In this document: piece by piece, positions 17,533 to 26,308 of the stretch
Position numbering within the stretch: position 1 is the stretch's first letter
Layout: each line of letters begins with the position of its first letter
From: Pseudomonas turukhanskensis
GTDB taxonomy: Bacteria > Pseudomonadota > Gammaproteobacteria > Pseudomonadales > Pseudomonadaceae
DNA: 64,000 bases
Assembly (NCBI RefSeq): GCF_027922365.1
Contig: NZ_BSFN01000011.1
Location: forward strand, 62,001-126,000
Direction of reading: 5' to 3'
Translations under genes and position numbers: made by a program
The notes under the pieces: model-generated
Seen by the model: the letters and a program-made list of their open reading frames with translations, nothing else
The model's database searches: none
What the model was told of the DNA's origin: nothing

Positions 17533-19785
17533 ATGAGCGACTCTCTAGACCTGAGCCTGGACGGCGTGGAGCGGCGCTCCCTGGCCGACTTCACCGAGCA
17601 GGCCTACCTGAACTACTCGATGTACGTGATCATGGACCGCGCCCTGCCGCACATTGGTGACGGCCTCAAACCGGTGCAGCGGCGCATCATCTACGCGATG
17701 AGCGAGCTGGGCCTGGATGCGGATTCCAAGCACAAGAAATCGGCGCGTACGGTCGGCGACGTACTGGGTAAGTTCCACCCCCACGGTGACTCGGCGTGCT
17801 ACGAAGCCATGGTGCTGATGGCCCAGCCGTTCAGCTACCGCTACACGCTGGTCGATGGCCAGGGCAACTGGGGTGCGCCGGACGATCCGAAATCCTTCGC
17901 CGCCATGCGTTATACCGAGGCGCGCCTGTCGCGCTACTCGGAAGTGCTGCTCACCGAACTCGGCCAAGGCACCGCCGACTGGGTACCGAACTTCGACGGC
18001 ACCCTGGACGAGCCCGCCGTGCTGCCGGCGCGCCTGCCCAACCTGCTGCTCAACGGCACCACCGGTATCGCCGTGGGCATGGCCACCGACGTGCCGCCGC
18101 ATAACCTGCGCGAAGTGGCCAGCGCCTGCGTGCGCCTGCTGGACGAACCCAAGGCCACGGTTGAAGAACTCTGCGAACACGTGCTCGGCCCGGACTATCC
18201 GACCGAAGCCGAAGTCATCACCCCGCGCAGCGACCTGCTGAAAATCTACGAAACCGGCAAAGGCTCGGTGCGCATGCGCGCCGTGTACCGCGTGGAAGAC
18301 GGCGACATCGTTATCACCGCCCTGCCGCACCAGGTGTCCGGCGCCAAGGTGCTGGAACAGATCGCCGGGCAAATGCAGGCGAAAAAACTGCCGATGGTTG
18401 CCGACCTGCGCGACGAATCGGACCACGAGCACCCGTGCCGTATCGTCATCATTCCGCGCTCCAACCGCGTGGATGCCGACGAGCTGATGCAGCACCTGTT
18501 CGCCACCACCGAGCTGGAGTCCAGCTACCGGGTCAACATCAACATCATCGGCCTGGACGGCAAACCGCAGGTGAAGAACCTGCGCGACCTGCTCAGCGAG
18601 TGGCTGGTGTTCCGTATCGGCACCGTGCGCCGGCGCCTGCAGTTCCGCCTGGACAAGGTCGAGCGCCGCCTGCACCTGTTGGACGGTTTGCTGATCGCCT
18701 TCCTCAACCTGGATGAAGTGATTCATATCATCCGCACCGAGGACCATCCCAAGTCGGTGTTGATGGAGCGTTTTGCCCTCACCGATACCCAGGCCGACTA
18801 CATCCTCGACACCCGCCTGCGTCAGTTGGCGCGGTTGGAAGAGATGAAAATCCGTGGTGAGCAGGAAGAGCTCGCAAAGGAACAGGCCAAGCTGCAAGCC
18901 CTGCTGGGCAGCGAAACCAAGCTGCGCAAGCTGGTACGTAGCGAACTGATCGCCGACGCCGAAACCTATGGCGACAACCGCCGCTCGCCTATTGTGGCGC
19001 GCGCCGAAGCCAAAGCCCTGTCGGAAACCGAGCTGATGCCGACCGAGCCCGTGACGGTGGTCGTGTCAGAAAAAGGCTGGGTACGCTGCGCCAAAGGCCA
19101 CGATATCGACGCCACCGGCCTTTCGTACAAAGCCGGCGACGAGTTCAAAGCCTCGGCACCGGGGCGCTCGAATCAATACGCGGTATTTATCGACTCCACC
19201 GGGCGCAGCTACTCGCTGGCCGCGCACTCCCTGCCATCGGCCCGAGGCCAGGGCGAGCCGCTGACCGGCCGCCTGACACCGCCGCCGGGCGCCACCTTCG
19301 AATGCGTGCTGCTGCCGGACGACGACGCGCTGTTCGTCATCGCCTCGGACGCCGGTTACGGTTTCGTGGTCAAAGGTGAAGACCTGCAAGCCAAGAACAA
19401 GGCCGGCAAGGCCCTGCTCAGCCTGCCAAACGGCGCCAAGGTGCTGCTGCCGCAAGCCGTGGACAACCGCGAAGAAGACTGGCTGGCGGCGGTGACCACC
19501 GAAGGTCGCCTGCTGCTGTTCAAAGTCGCCGACCTGCCGCAGTTGGGCAAAGGTAAAGGCAACAAGATCATCGGCGTGCCGGGTGATCGGGTGGCCAGCC
19601 GCGAAGAGTTCGTCACCGGTATCGCCGTACTGCCAGCCGGCGCCACCCTGGTGCTGCAAGCGGGCAAACGCACACTATCGCTCAAGGCCGACGATCTGGA
19701 ACACTACAAAGGCGAACGCGGCCGTCGCGGCAACAAATTGCCCCGCGGCTTCCAACGGGTAGACGGGCTGCTGGTTGAGAGCTAA
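17533..19785 (+). CDS. parC: ParC, DNA topoisomerase IV subunit A
   Basis: The DNA-cleaving subunit of topoisomerase IV. The breakage-reunion domain has the active-site tyrosine at Y127 (AAMRYTEARLS) and the quinolone-resistance region HPHGDSACYEAMV, where the two resistance positions S87 and E91 are wild type. The C-terminal beta-pinwheel follows from about residue 500 (VVVSEKGWVRCAKGHDIDAT). At 750 residues it is full length. Preceded by GAGG at good spacing. Confidence 0.98.
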   Translation: MSDSLDLSLDGVERRSLADFTEQAYLNYSMYVIMDRALPHIGDGLKPVQRRIIYAMSELGLDADSKHKKSARTVGDVLGKFHPHGDSACYEAMVLMAQPFSYRYTLVDGQGNWGAPDDPKSFAAMRYTEARLSRYSEVLLTELGQGTADWVPNFDGTLDEPAVLPARLPNLLLNGTTGIAVGMATDVPPHNLREVASACVRLLDEPKATVEELCEHVLGPDYPTEAEVITPRSDLLKIYETGKGSVRMRAVYRVEDGDIVITALPHQVSGAKVLEQIAGQMQAKKLPMVADLRDESDHEHPCRIVIIPRSNRVDADELMQHLFATTELESSYRVNINIIGLDGKPQVKNLRDLLSEWLVFRIGTVRRRLQFRLDKVERRLHLLDGLLIAFLNLDEVIHIIRTEDHPKSVLMERFALTDTQADYILDTRLRQLARLEEMKIRGEQEELAKEQAKLQALLGSETKLRKLVRSELIADAETYGDNRRSPIVARAEAKALSETELMPTEPVTVVVSEKGWVRCAKGHDIDATGLSYKAGDEFKASAPGRSNQYAVFIDSTGRSYSLAAHSLPSARGQGEPLTGRLTPPPGATFECVLLPDDDALFVIASDAGYGFVVKGEDLQAKNKAGKALLSLPNGAKVLLPQAVDNREEDWLAAVTTEGRLLLFKVADLPQLGKGKGNKIIGVPGDRVASREEFVTGIAVLPAGATLVLQAGKRTLSLKADDLEHYKGERGRRGNKLPRGFQRVDGLLVES

Positions 19786-19995
19786 ACGCGTAGAAGGGCG
19801 CGCTTTACCGCTTGAAGCGCGCCGTTAGCGACCAGATCGCACCACATTTTCAGACTGGAACGCTCTGCCTCGCGGCTTCGAATCATGCCGTAAGGCCGCA
19901 AGGCTGGAGTCATTCGCAGCTTTGTCGGATGATACCCAGCCTTGACCCAGTGATTTACTGCAACTGGCACCCGTGCCATTGCCTGGATGAAATAG

Positions 19996-20700
19996 ATGAT
20001 TTCGTTGCGACTTCCCTCAGTGCTGGTGTTGACCAGTCTGCTGAGCATGGTCGGTTGCGTCGCCCAGCAACCGGTCACCCTGTACCAACTCGATAGCGGC
20101 AACCCGCAGATGCCCGTCACCAATAAAGGTGTAGCGGTGCTACTGGGGCCGGTTTCCATCGCCGACTACCTGCAACAGCAAACCCTGTTGCAGCGCCAGC
20201 AGGATGGCAGCCTGACCCCGGACACCCAGGCCCGCTGGGCCGGCACCCTGGGTTCGGATATCGACCAGGTGCTGCTGCGTCAGCTGGCCTCGCGCCTGAA
20301 CACCCAGCGTTTGGTCATGGCCCCAGGTGCCGCCGGCTTTGTCCCGGATGTGCAGGTGGAACTGACCATCAGCCGCATGGATTCCGGCCCGCAACAACCG
20401 GCTGTACTGGATGCCCAATGGCGCCTGCTGGACCGTCGCGGGCAACTGCGTGACAGCCGCCTGATCCATATCGAAGAACCCCACCAGGGCGGCTCGGCCG
20501 ACCAGGTGCGGGCGCAGAGCGTGATCTTGCGGCGTTTGGCTGAACAGTTGGCAGCGGCGATCAAACCGATGTCAGAGCAGCCCATTGCCGAGGAAACGCG
20601 CAAACCGGCTGCCGTACCGGCACCAGCCAAAACGCCAGAGCCGCCGCAGATTCCCAAAGCAGCGCCGGTGCGCCAGCAGACCGAAGTGTTCCGCTTCTAA
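19996..20700 (+). CDS. PqiC-like (DUF330) lipoprotein
   Basis: A 234-residue lipoprotein with signal MISLRLPSVLVLTSLLSMVG followed by the lipidated Cys. The body has the ABC-transport-auxiliary/PqiC pattern: VTLYQLDSGNPQ, VAVLLGPVSIADYLQQQTLL, LGSDIDQVLLRQLASRLNTQ, DVQVELTISRM. The tail is rich in Pro and Ala. PqiC normally works with PqiA/PqiB MCE proteins in lipid traffic between the two membranes, but none are adjacent, so its partner must be elsewhere. The ATG at 19996 gives the lipoprotein signal. The 210 bases between parC and this gene hold no convincing gene. Confidence 0.85.
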   Translation: MISLRLPSVLVLTSLLSMVGCVAQQPVTLYQLDSGNPQMPVTNKGVAVLLGPVSIADYLQQQTLLQRQQDGSLTPDTQARWAGTLGSDIDQVLLRQLASRLNTQRLVMAPGAAGFVPDVQVELTISRMDSGPQQPAVLDAQWRLLDRRGQLRDSRLIHIEEPHQGGSADQVRAQSVILRRLAEQLAAAIKPMSEQPIAEETRKPAAVPAPAKTPEPPQIPKAAPVRQQTEVFRF

Positions 20701-20712
20701 CCCCAACGCACT

Positions 20713-20754
20713 ATCAAAAAAGCCGCTCGGTTTACACCGAACGGCTTTTTTGAT
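20713..20754. terminator. Bidirectional terminator
   Basis: ATCAAAAAAGCCG and CGGCTTTTTTGAT form the base of a stem, with inner pairing CGGT/ACCG around TTTAC. It separates the PqiC-like gene from the convergent metalloprotease gene. Confidence 0.88.
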
Positions 20755-20770
20755 CAGGGACCAGCGTTGG

Positions 20771-23341
20771 TCAAGGCATGCTGCCTACGTACTCCCACCA
20801 ATAGTTACTGGTTTTATTGGTAGGGAAGTACCAGTAACTTACGACTTTCAGCCTGAAGTAGTCGATGCGCCCTTGATGGGGGTAGCGATATATCTCGCCT
20901 ATCACTCCGGTAGTGGTCGCACCGTTCCAGGAACGCAAGCCATCTTGCCGGTGCCACTCAGCTATCTGCCGTTCAAATGTCTGTGCATCGCGCGGAAAAA
21001 ACACAGCGTTCAAACTCTCCGCGCTCCCCAAGTAGATCCAATCCTTGTTAGAGCCACCGTGAGTCGGGAAGTACCCGTACTTCGACGAACGAGCCATAAA
21101 GAACTCGTGGGTCTTGGTGTATGGGTTGTGGTACTGGTAAATCTGCCCATGTTTAGGGGTAGTGTCGTTTTGGACCCAGCCTTTGATCGCGTCAACCCGG
21201 TAATAGGCCAACAGCTTTTCGGTCAGCGAGGCACCGGGTGTTGCCATCGCACGAAGAGGCTCCGGCGTCCAGGTCACGCTGTCCTCAGCCCGTCCCATAT
21301 AGCGCCAATCGTCGTTGCTGGTACCGTTGATGGGGTAATAGCCGTAACGCGGTTTTTTAAGCATGAAATATTCACGAAACCCGGTGTAGCGGTTCTCGTA
21401 AACGTAAAACGCACCTACGCGGCCGCTTCTGTTATCACTCCAGCGGTTTATGTCCCCATAAACGTTGCGCAACCGCTGTTCAAATTCGTCGGTACGAGTA
21501 AAGCGCCCAGGCACGCTGGCCAGAATGGTCGGCAATTGCAACGCAGCGTGCTGGTAGCCATTTTCTTTACCGATGTGAACCGCCTGTGGCAACGCTTGCA
21601 CCGGTTTCTCGATACTTAGTTCGGCAAGCATGCGTTCCTGGTTGGCCACCGAGCAATACAGCTTGGCCCGTGACGGCTGGCTGCTGGCTGCGAGGTTGAC
21701 GTGGAATTTGTTCATCTCGCCGGCAGAGTAGCGTTGCGCAGCCAGTTGTATCGCTACCGGTTTGGCTGCTCTCCCTTCACCCGCATCACTCCAGACCTTC
21801 AAATAACAGCCGCCGCCAGCCGGCGGCGCGGGCAAGTCATACGTGTAACCATGGTTGCCATACAGGGGCGGGTACATCGTGGTAGGCAACTGTCCTTGGG
21901 GGTCATACAACCCGACCAGCGTTACCACAGGCACGCCAAACTGAGCGGGCTTTTTACGGTCTGCTACAGGCACAAGTGCTCCACGCGCCGCATCCCAGCG
22001 CGAATACCCGGTCGGGCTGGCAGCGTCGATTTGAGATGAACCGACCATCGCCTGCTGCACACGCTTGAGCGAGTAACCGGTGTGATGGGTCAGTGCAGAA
22101 ATCCCGCCATCGGGCTCTCCGCCGGCCATTGGGTCTTGGCGATAGCGATAAAGGTCCTTGAAAGGTGGCGTCACCACGCCCTCTACGTTGTTGGAAGCCG
22201 AAGCCGCCGACCAGCGCAGGTTGCCTAACAACCGATTGCGGAACGCGTCATAGCCCCAGCCACTTTCCCCGTGGTGCGAAGACCACCGACCGCCTCCGGG
22301 GTAATGCTCCAGGCCAAAGGCGTGCCCCATTTCGTGAGCAAACTCGTTGCCCGAGGTGCTAAGCAGCGTGGCCATGCCATTGCCCCCACTCAAGCCATGG
22401 CGAACAACCCCGTTGGCATAGTTGCCGACGCTCTGATGCACCACGACCTGACGAAAATGTTCCGGCTGTTCTTGTGAACGGCCAGCGCTGTCGACAATGC
22501 CGTAGTTCGCCAGATTGATACCGGTGGAAATCAGCGCCTTGCCAATGTTTTCCCGCATATCGCCGCTGTACACGGAGCCTCGGTCAGCGCTGGCAGAGGT
22601 GTAGGTGGTGCCATTAGGCAACACAACCTTCTCCAGGTGGATCGGCAGGTAATGGCCGACAGTCAGGCGCGCGACCGGTATTTTCTGAAAGTAATCAATG
22701 GCGGCGGCACTGGTTTGGGTTTCCAACCAGTTTTCGCTCGCAGGGACAGGGGCGGCCAACATGCCGATCCTGATGTTCTGCAGCACCAGTTCTGCCGGAC
22801 CGGTAAATTCGATGGCGCTTTCGGTCAGATCGCCGCTGCGTTGTCCGTGACTGAAGCTCAGCGACAATCCTGGCTTCATCCATTCCCAAGGCAACTGCGC
22901 ACTCCAGGCACCCAGTGAATACTCGACATCCGGGCGACTATCATGTGCCGTGCGGTCCGAGCGCGGTAACAAGCGTGGCGGTGCTAGCAAGCGCTCACCC
23001 ACTACGCTACCGCCAAGCCTAGCGGTGACTTTCACCTGCCCCATTTCCGCTTCGGCAATGGGCATCTGCGGTATCAACATCACCAACGCATCGCGCTCGG
23101 CAACCAAGGTCGGTAACTCATTGGCGGCGTTGCCAGCCGCATCAATGGTATGGGTCTGAGCAAACTTGACCGTGCCCTGCAGCGAGCCAATCAAGTCGTT
23201 ACGAATGGGGAGTTCGTCAATAAAACCTAAGGAGGGGGCGGCCTGTGGAGTGGCCGCATGTGCGCAAAGGCTAAACAGCGAAAGCGCGAACAGGGCGCGC
23301 GGCGTGTTACGTCTACCCGTGAGGAGCATCGTTGTTCTCAT
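20771..23341 (-). CDS. Secreted M66-type zinc metalloprotease with three C-terminal repeats
   Basis: An exported protein of 856 residues. N-terminal signal peptide (RNTPRALFALSLFSLCAHAA). An N-terminal region of about 210 residues resembles that of StcE/TagA proteases. The zinc site HEMGHAFGLEH lies at residues 336-346 (H336, H340, H346, catalytic E337), followed by YPGGGRWSSHHGESGWGYD, typical of family M66. After about residue 630 come three repeats with a period of 83-84 residues sharing YFPT-x-SN-x-W-x-Y-x-G (YGYYPINGTSNDDWRYMG, YGYFPTHGGSNKDWIYLG, YWYFPTNKTSNYWWEYVG). Start chosen at ATG 23341 because the signal peptide follows; the ATG at 23329 is possible. M66 enzymes cut glycoproteins, but the substrate here is unknown. 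An extra gene beside waaA, probably accessory. Confidence 0.85.
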   Translation of the reverse strand: MRTTMLLTGRRNTPRALFALSLFSLCAHAATPQAAPSLGFIDELPIRNDLIGSLQGTVKFAQTHTIDAAGNAANELPTLVAERDALVMLIPQMPIAEAEMGQVKVTARLGGSVVGERLLAPPRLLPRSDRTAHDSRPDVEYSLGAWSAQLPWEWMKPGLSLSFSHGQRSGDLTESAIEFTGPAELVLQNIRIGMLAAPVPASENWLETQTSAAAIDYFQKIPVARLTVGHYLPIHLEKVVLPNGTTYTSASADRGSVYSGDMRENIGKALISTGINLANYGIVDSAGRSQEQPEHFRQVVVHQSVGNYANGVVRHGLSGGNGMATLLSTSGNEFAHEMGHAFGLEHYPGGGRWSSHHGESGWGYDAFRNRLLGNLRWSAASASNNVEGVVTPPFKDLYRYRQDPMAGGEPDGGISALTHHTGYSLKRVQQAMVGSSQIDAASPTGYSRWDAARGALVPVADRKKPAQFGVPVVTLVGLYDPQGQLPTTMYPPLYGNHGYTYDLPAPPAGGGCYLKVWSDAGEGRAAKPVAIQLAAQRYSAGEMNKFHVNLAASSQPSRAKLYCSVANQERMLAELSIEKPVQALPQAVHIGKENGYQHAALQLPTILASVPGRFTRTDEFEQRLRNVYGDINRWSDNRSGRVGAFYVYENRYTGFREYFMLKKPRYGYYPINGTSNDDWRYMGRAEDSVTWTPEPLRAMATPGASLTEKLLAYYRVDAIKGWVQNDTTPKHGQIYQYHNPYTKTHEFFMARSSKYGYFPTHGGSNKDWIYLGSAESLNAVFFPRDAQTFERQIAEWHRQDGLRSWNGATTTGVIGEIYRYPHQGRIDYFRLKVVSYWYFPTNKTSNYWWEYVGSMP

Positions 23342-23487
23342 CTCAGTGAAAGGGAACTGGACACTAGCGTCTAGCCTTCCACCGAAATGCAGGATCATCC
23401 CTGCATCCTTGCGAACAACCGCATTTCCCAAGGCCAGCCTTGTCCGAAGACACCCATCTGGAAAGCGAATTAAGCTCGCGGCTTTTC

Positions 23488-24762
23488 CTAGTTCAACAAA
23501 CGCGCCAATCCTGCAAGCAGACGGGCCAACGCCCCCTGATTGCGTTGCATGACAGCCAGCCCTGCCGCCCGCATCTTTTCGGCCTGTTGCGGCTGGCGCC
23601 ATAATTCATCGACCACGCGAACTGTCTGTTCTACCGTGGCGGTTTCGCGTAACGCGCCGGCCTCACGCAATTGCGAGGCAATGTCGAGGAAGTTGAACAG
23701 GTGTGGCCCGCTCAACACCGGTTTGCCCAGCGCCGCCGGCTCCAGGAGGTTATGCCCACCGTTGGCCACCAGGCTACCGCCGACAAAGGCTATATCTGCC
23801 AAGGCGTAGAGAAACAGCAACTCGCCCATGGTGTCGCCGAGCAGGACCTGCGTGGTGTCATTGACCGGCGCCGCACTGGATCGGCGCACGGTATTCAGAC
23901 CGACGCTGCCGCACAACTCGAAGACCTTATTGAAACGCTCGGGATGACGCGGCACCAGAATCAGCAAAGCGTCCGGATGGCGGGCGAGCAATTGCTGGTG
24001 CGCCGCCAGAATAATTTCGTCTTCGCCCGCATGGGTACTGGCCGCAATCCACACCGGCCGATCGACTGCCTGCCACTCAGTGCGCAGCGTGGCCGCACGC
24101 TGCAGCAGCGCTGGGTCAATGGTCAGGTCGAACTTGATCGAGCCGGTCACCGTGACGCATTCCGGGCGGGCGCCTAGGCTTCGGAAGCGCTCGGCTTCGG
24201 CCTCGGTCTGCACCGCCAGCAGGCTCATTTGCGCCAGCATCGGCGCCGTCAGCTTGGCAAAGCGGCCATAACCACGGGCAGACCGTTCGGACAACCGGCC
24301 GTTGGCCAATGCCACCGGAATGCGGCGTACGGCACATTGGTGGATATGGTTGGGCCACAATTCGGTTTCCATGATGACGGCAAGCCTGGGCTGCAGACGG
24401 GCAAGAAATCGCGAGGCCGCCCACGGCAGGTCGTATGGCAGGTAACAGTGCTGAATCAGCGCATCACTGGCAAACAGCGCCTGAATGCGCTCGGAGCCGG
24501 TTGGCGTCATGCAGGTCACGGTGATCGGCAGCTGTGGATAAGTCGTGCGTAACGCGCGAATCATGGGCGCTGCGGCAATACTTTCGCCAACCGACACCGC
24601 GTGCACCCAGATCCCGCCCGGTTGCAACGCCGGCAGGCCAATGGCCAAGCGCTCGCCGATACGCTGACGGTAGGCCGGCGCCTTGCGCCCACGCAGAAAC
24701 AGGCGCAGCGCAATCAGCGGCAGGGCCAGGTGAAACAGCAGGGTATAGAGGGTTCGATTCAT
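23488..24762 (-). CDS. waaA: WaaA, Kdo transferase
   Basis: Transfers the first two Kdo sugars to lipid IVA at the inner membrane. The 424-residue protein starts at ATG 24762 with a membrane-anchoring N-terminus (MNRTLYTLLFHLALPLIALR). GT30 features follow: WVHAVSVGESIAAAPMI, TCMTPTGSERI, METELWPNHIH, ANGRLSERSARGYGRF, ASTHAGEDEIIL, LVPRHPERF, GDTMGELLFLYALADIAFVG and GGHNLLEPAALGKPVLSGPH. Its neighbours (LysR, emrE) are as in P. aeruginosa. No good ribosome-binding site is visible. Confidence 0.97.
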   Translation of the reverse strand: MNRTLYTLLFHLALPLIALRLFLRGRKAPAYRQRIGERLAIGLPALQPGGIWVHAVSVGESIAAAPMIRALRTTYPQLPITVTCMTPTGSERIQALFASDALIQHCYLPYDLPWAASRFLARLQPRLAVIMETELWPNHIHQCAVRRIPVALANGRLSERSARGYGRFAKLTAPMLAQMSLLAVQTEAEAERFRSLGARPECVTVTGSIKFDLTIDPALLQRAATLRTEWQAVDRPVWIAASTHAGEDEIILAAHQQLLARHPDALLILVPRHPERFNKVFELCGSVGLNTVRRSSAAPVNDTTQVLLGDTMGELLFLYALADIAFVGGSLVANGGHNLLEPAALGKPVLSGPHLFNFLDIASQLREAGALRETATVEQTVRVVDELWRQPQQAEKMRAAGLAVMQRNQGALARLLAGLARLLN

Positions 24763-24793
24763 GCCGGGCAGTTTACTGACTTGGCAGCGGCGC

Positions 24794-25678
24794 TCAACCG
24801 ATTGCCTGCAGGTGCTCGGCAAAACAATCTGCTAACCACACCGCTGCCGGGCCTAACGCTTCATCCCGCCGACACACCAACTCCACCACCAAGGGTGGGG
24901 GCGCCCAGTCGCTGCGCAGCTCCACTAACTGATTGAGGTAAGTGGGGTACTGCGCCACATGGCGCGGTAGCCAGGCCCAGCCGAGGTTACGCATCACCAA
25001 CTCGGCCATGGAATAAAAACTGTCGGTGCGCCACACCGCCGGGCTGATCTGCTCGCCGCCAGGGTAGCGGCTGTCTTGCGGGGTCATGAGCAGTTGCCGA
25101 TGCTGGGCCAGGGCGTGGCGATCCACGTATTGCGTCTTGGCCAAGGCATGGCCGGCGGCGCATACGGTCACCATCTCGATCGTGCCCAGGCGTTGGCGCT
25201 CCAGGGCACGCGGCATATCTTCATGGTGAAATAGCAGGCCCAGGTCGGCCCGCCGCTCCAGCAGCTTGCGCGCCACATCGCCCTGCGCGCCGCTGGAAAG
25301 CTGCACCTCCAAGCGCGGAAACTGCCGTGCCAGCGCTTCCAGGCTATCAAGCACCGGCTGATACGGCATCGCTTCATCCTGAGCCAAGCGCAGACACGCC
25401 TCCTCACCGCGTACCAGGCCCATGGCCCGGCCTTCGAGGCGCTCGCACTGGCGCAGAATCTCGCGCGCATCCTCCAGCAATACCAGCCCGGCTTCGGTCA
25501 GGCGCGGCTGCCGCCCGCTGCTGCGGTCAAACAGCAACATGCCCAGATCGGCCTCAAGCATGGCAATAGCCGTGCTCACCGCCGACTGCGCGCGGTTCAA
25601 CCGCCGCGCCACCGCCGAAAACGACTGGCTCTCGGCCACGCTGACAAACAGACGCAACTGCTCGAAATTCCACTGCAT
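24794..25678 (-). CDS. LysR-family transcriptional regulator
   Basis: A 294-residue regulator. The winged helix-turn-helix at the N-terminus is typical (FEQLRLFVSVAESQSFSAVA, then LNRAQSAVSTAIAMLEADLG), and the effector domain follows from about residue 90. It is divergent from emrE, with 107 bases between the two genes containing a GATA-N11-TATC dyad. LysR proteins usually regulate themselves and the divergent neighbour, so emrE is the likely target. Inducer unknown. Confidence 0.92.
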   Translation of the reverse strand: MQWNFEQLRLFVSVAESQSFSAVARRLNRAQSAVSTAIAMLEADLGMLLFDRSSGRQPRLTEAGLVLLEDAREILRQCERLEGRAMGLVRGEEACLRLAQDEAMPYQPVLDSLEALARQFPRLEVQLSSGAQGDVARKLLERRADLGLLFHHEDMPRALERQRLGTIEMVTVCAAGHALAKTQYVDRHALAQHRQLLMTPQDSRYPGGEQISPAVWRTDSFYSMAELVMRNLGWAWLPRHVAQYPTYLNQLVELRSDWAPPPLVVELVCRRDEALGPAAVWLADCFAEHLQAIG

Positions 25679-25701
25679 GACGGCAACCCATCTTCAAACC
25701 A

Positions 25702-25720
25702 GATAGGTAATGACTTTATC
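25702..25720. promoter_or_regulatory. Candidate LysR operator between the LysR gene and emrE
   Basis: A perfect dyad GATA-N11-TATC, which contains the T-N11-A core expected for LysR-type sites, lies 24 bases before the LysR start and 65 before emrE. A possible -10 TAGAAT for emrE lies at 25737-25742. Confidence 0.5.
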
Positions 25721-25785
25721 CCATCGCGCCAGCGCTTAGAATGCCGTTCCATAGACGCGCAGTACATCGAAGAAGGAGCCCTGCC

Positions 25786-26118
25786 ATGTCCGGTTACCTG
25801 TATTTAGGCATCGCCATTGCCTCGGAAGTGATCGCCACCACCTCCATGAAAGCCATCGACGGCTTCAACAAGCCGCTGCCGCTGGCCTTGGTGATCGTCG
25901 GCTACGCCATCTCTTTCTGGATGCTGACGCTGGTGGTACGCACCATTCCCGTGGGTGTGGCGTATGCCGTGTGGGCAGGGCTGGGGATTGTGCTGGTGAG
26001 CATTGCCGCCGGGATTATCTACAGCCAGAAGCTGGACCTGCCGGCGATGTTGGGCATGGCGATGATTGTGGCGGGGGTTGTTGTTATTCAATTGTTCTCG
26101 AGCACCACCGGGCATTGA
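25786..26118 (+). CDS. emrE: EmrE-type small multidrug resistance transporter
   Basis: A 110-residue SMR protein of four membrane helices that exports cationic drugs, such as quaternary ammonium compounds, in exchange for protons as a dimer. The essential Glu14 is present (YLYLGIAIASEVIATTS), as are the helix-3 motif VAYAVWAGLGIVLVS and the C-terminus VVVIQLFSSTTGH. It closely resembles P. aeruginosa EmrE, which has the same neighbours. ATG at 25786 with AAGGAG seven bases before it. Confidence 0.94.
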   Translation: MSGYLYLGIAIASEVIATTSMKAIDGFNKPLPLALVIVGYAISFWMLTLVVRTIPVGVAYAVWAGLGIVLVSIAAGIIYSQKLDLPAMLGMAMIVAGVVVIQLFSSTTGH

Positions 26119-26172
26119 TCTTCGCTGTTCCCACTCGGGTTGGCGATTTCGCGAGCTAGAGACCTATAAGGC

Positions 26173-26232
26173 AAAAAGCCCTGATGAAAGCGGAGTTGGC
26201 TGTAGCCAATGAGCATTTGGGCAGGGCTTTTT
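26173..26232 (+). terminator. Compound terminator after emrE
   Basis: AAAAAGCCCTG (26173) pairs with CAGGGCTTTTT (26222). The long loop holds a second hairpin, TTGGCTGTAGCCAA. It ends in a T-run and separates emrE from the FAD oxidoreductase gene. Confidence 0.75.
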
Positions 26233-26308
26233 AACGCCGTAGGGCCGACGCGCAGCAAATCGCGAGAGCGTTATACTGCCGGCCTGTTTTCTCCGAGGCC
26301 GTTGCTCC

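Noticed and set aside
19782..20159. Minus-strand open frame between parC and the PqiC-like gene
   Set aside because: The part outside known genes encodes about 70 residues with no recognised family, no clear start, and it runs into the lipoprotein gene. It could be a gene remnant but I cannot support it.
23342..23602. N-terminal extension of the M66 protease
   Set aside because: It would place 87 residues before a clear signal peptide.
26173..26232. Possible small RNA after emrE
   Set aside because: The structure is explained by a compound terminator; no separate promoter is evident.
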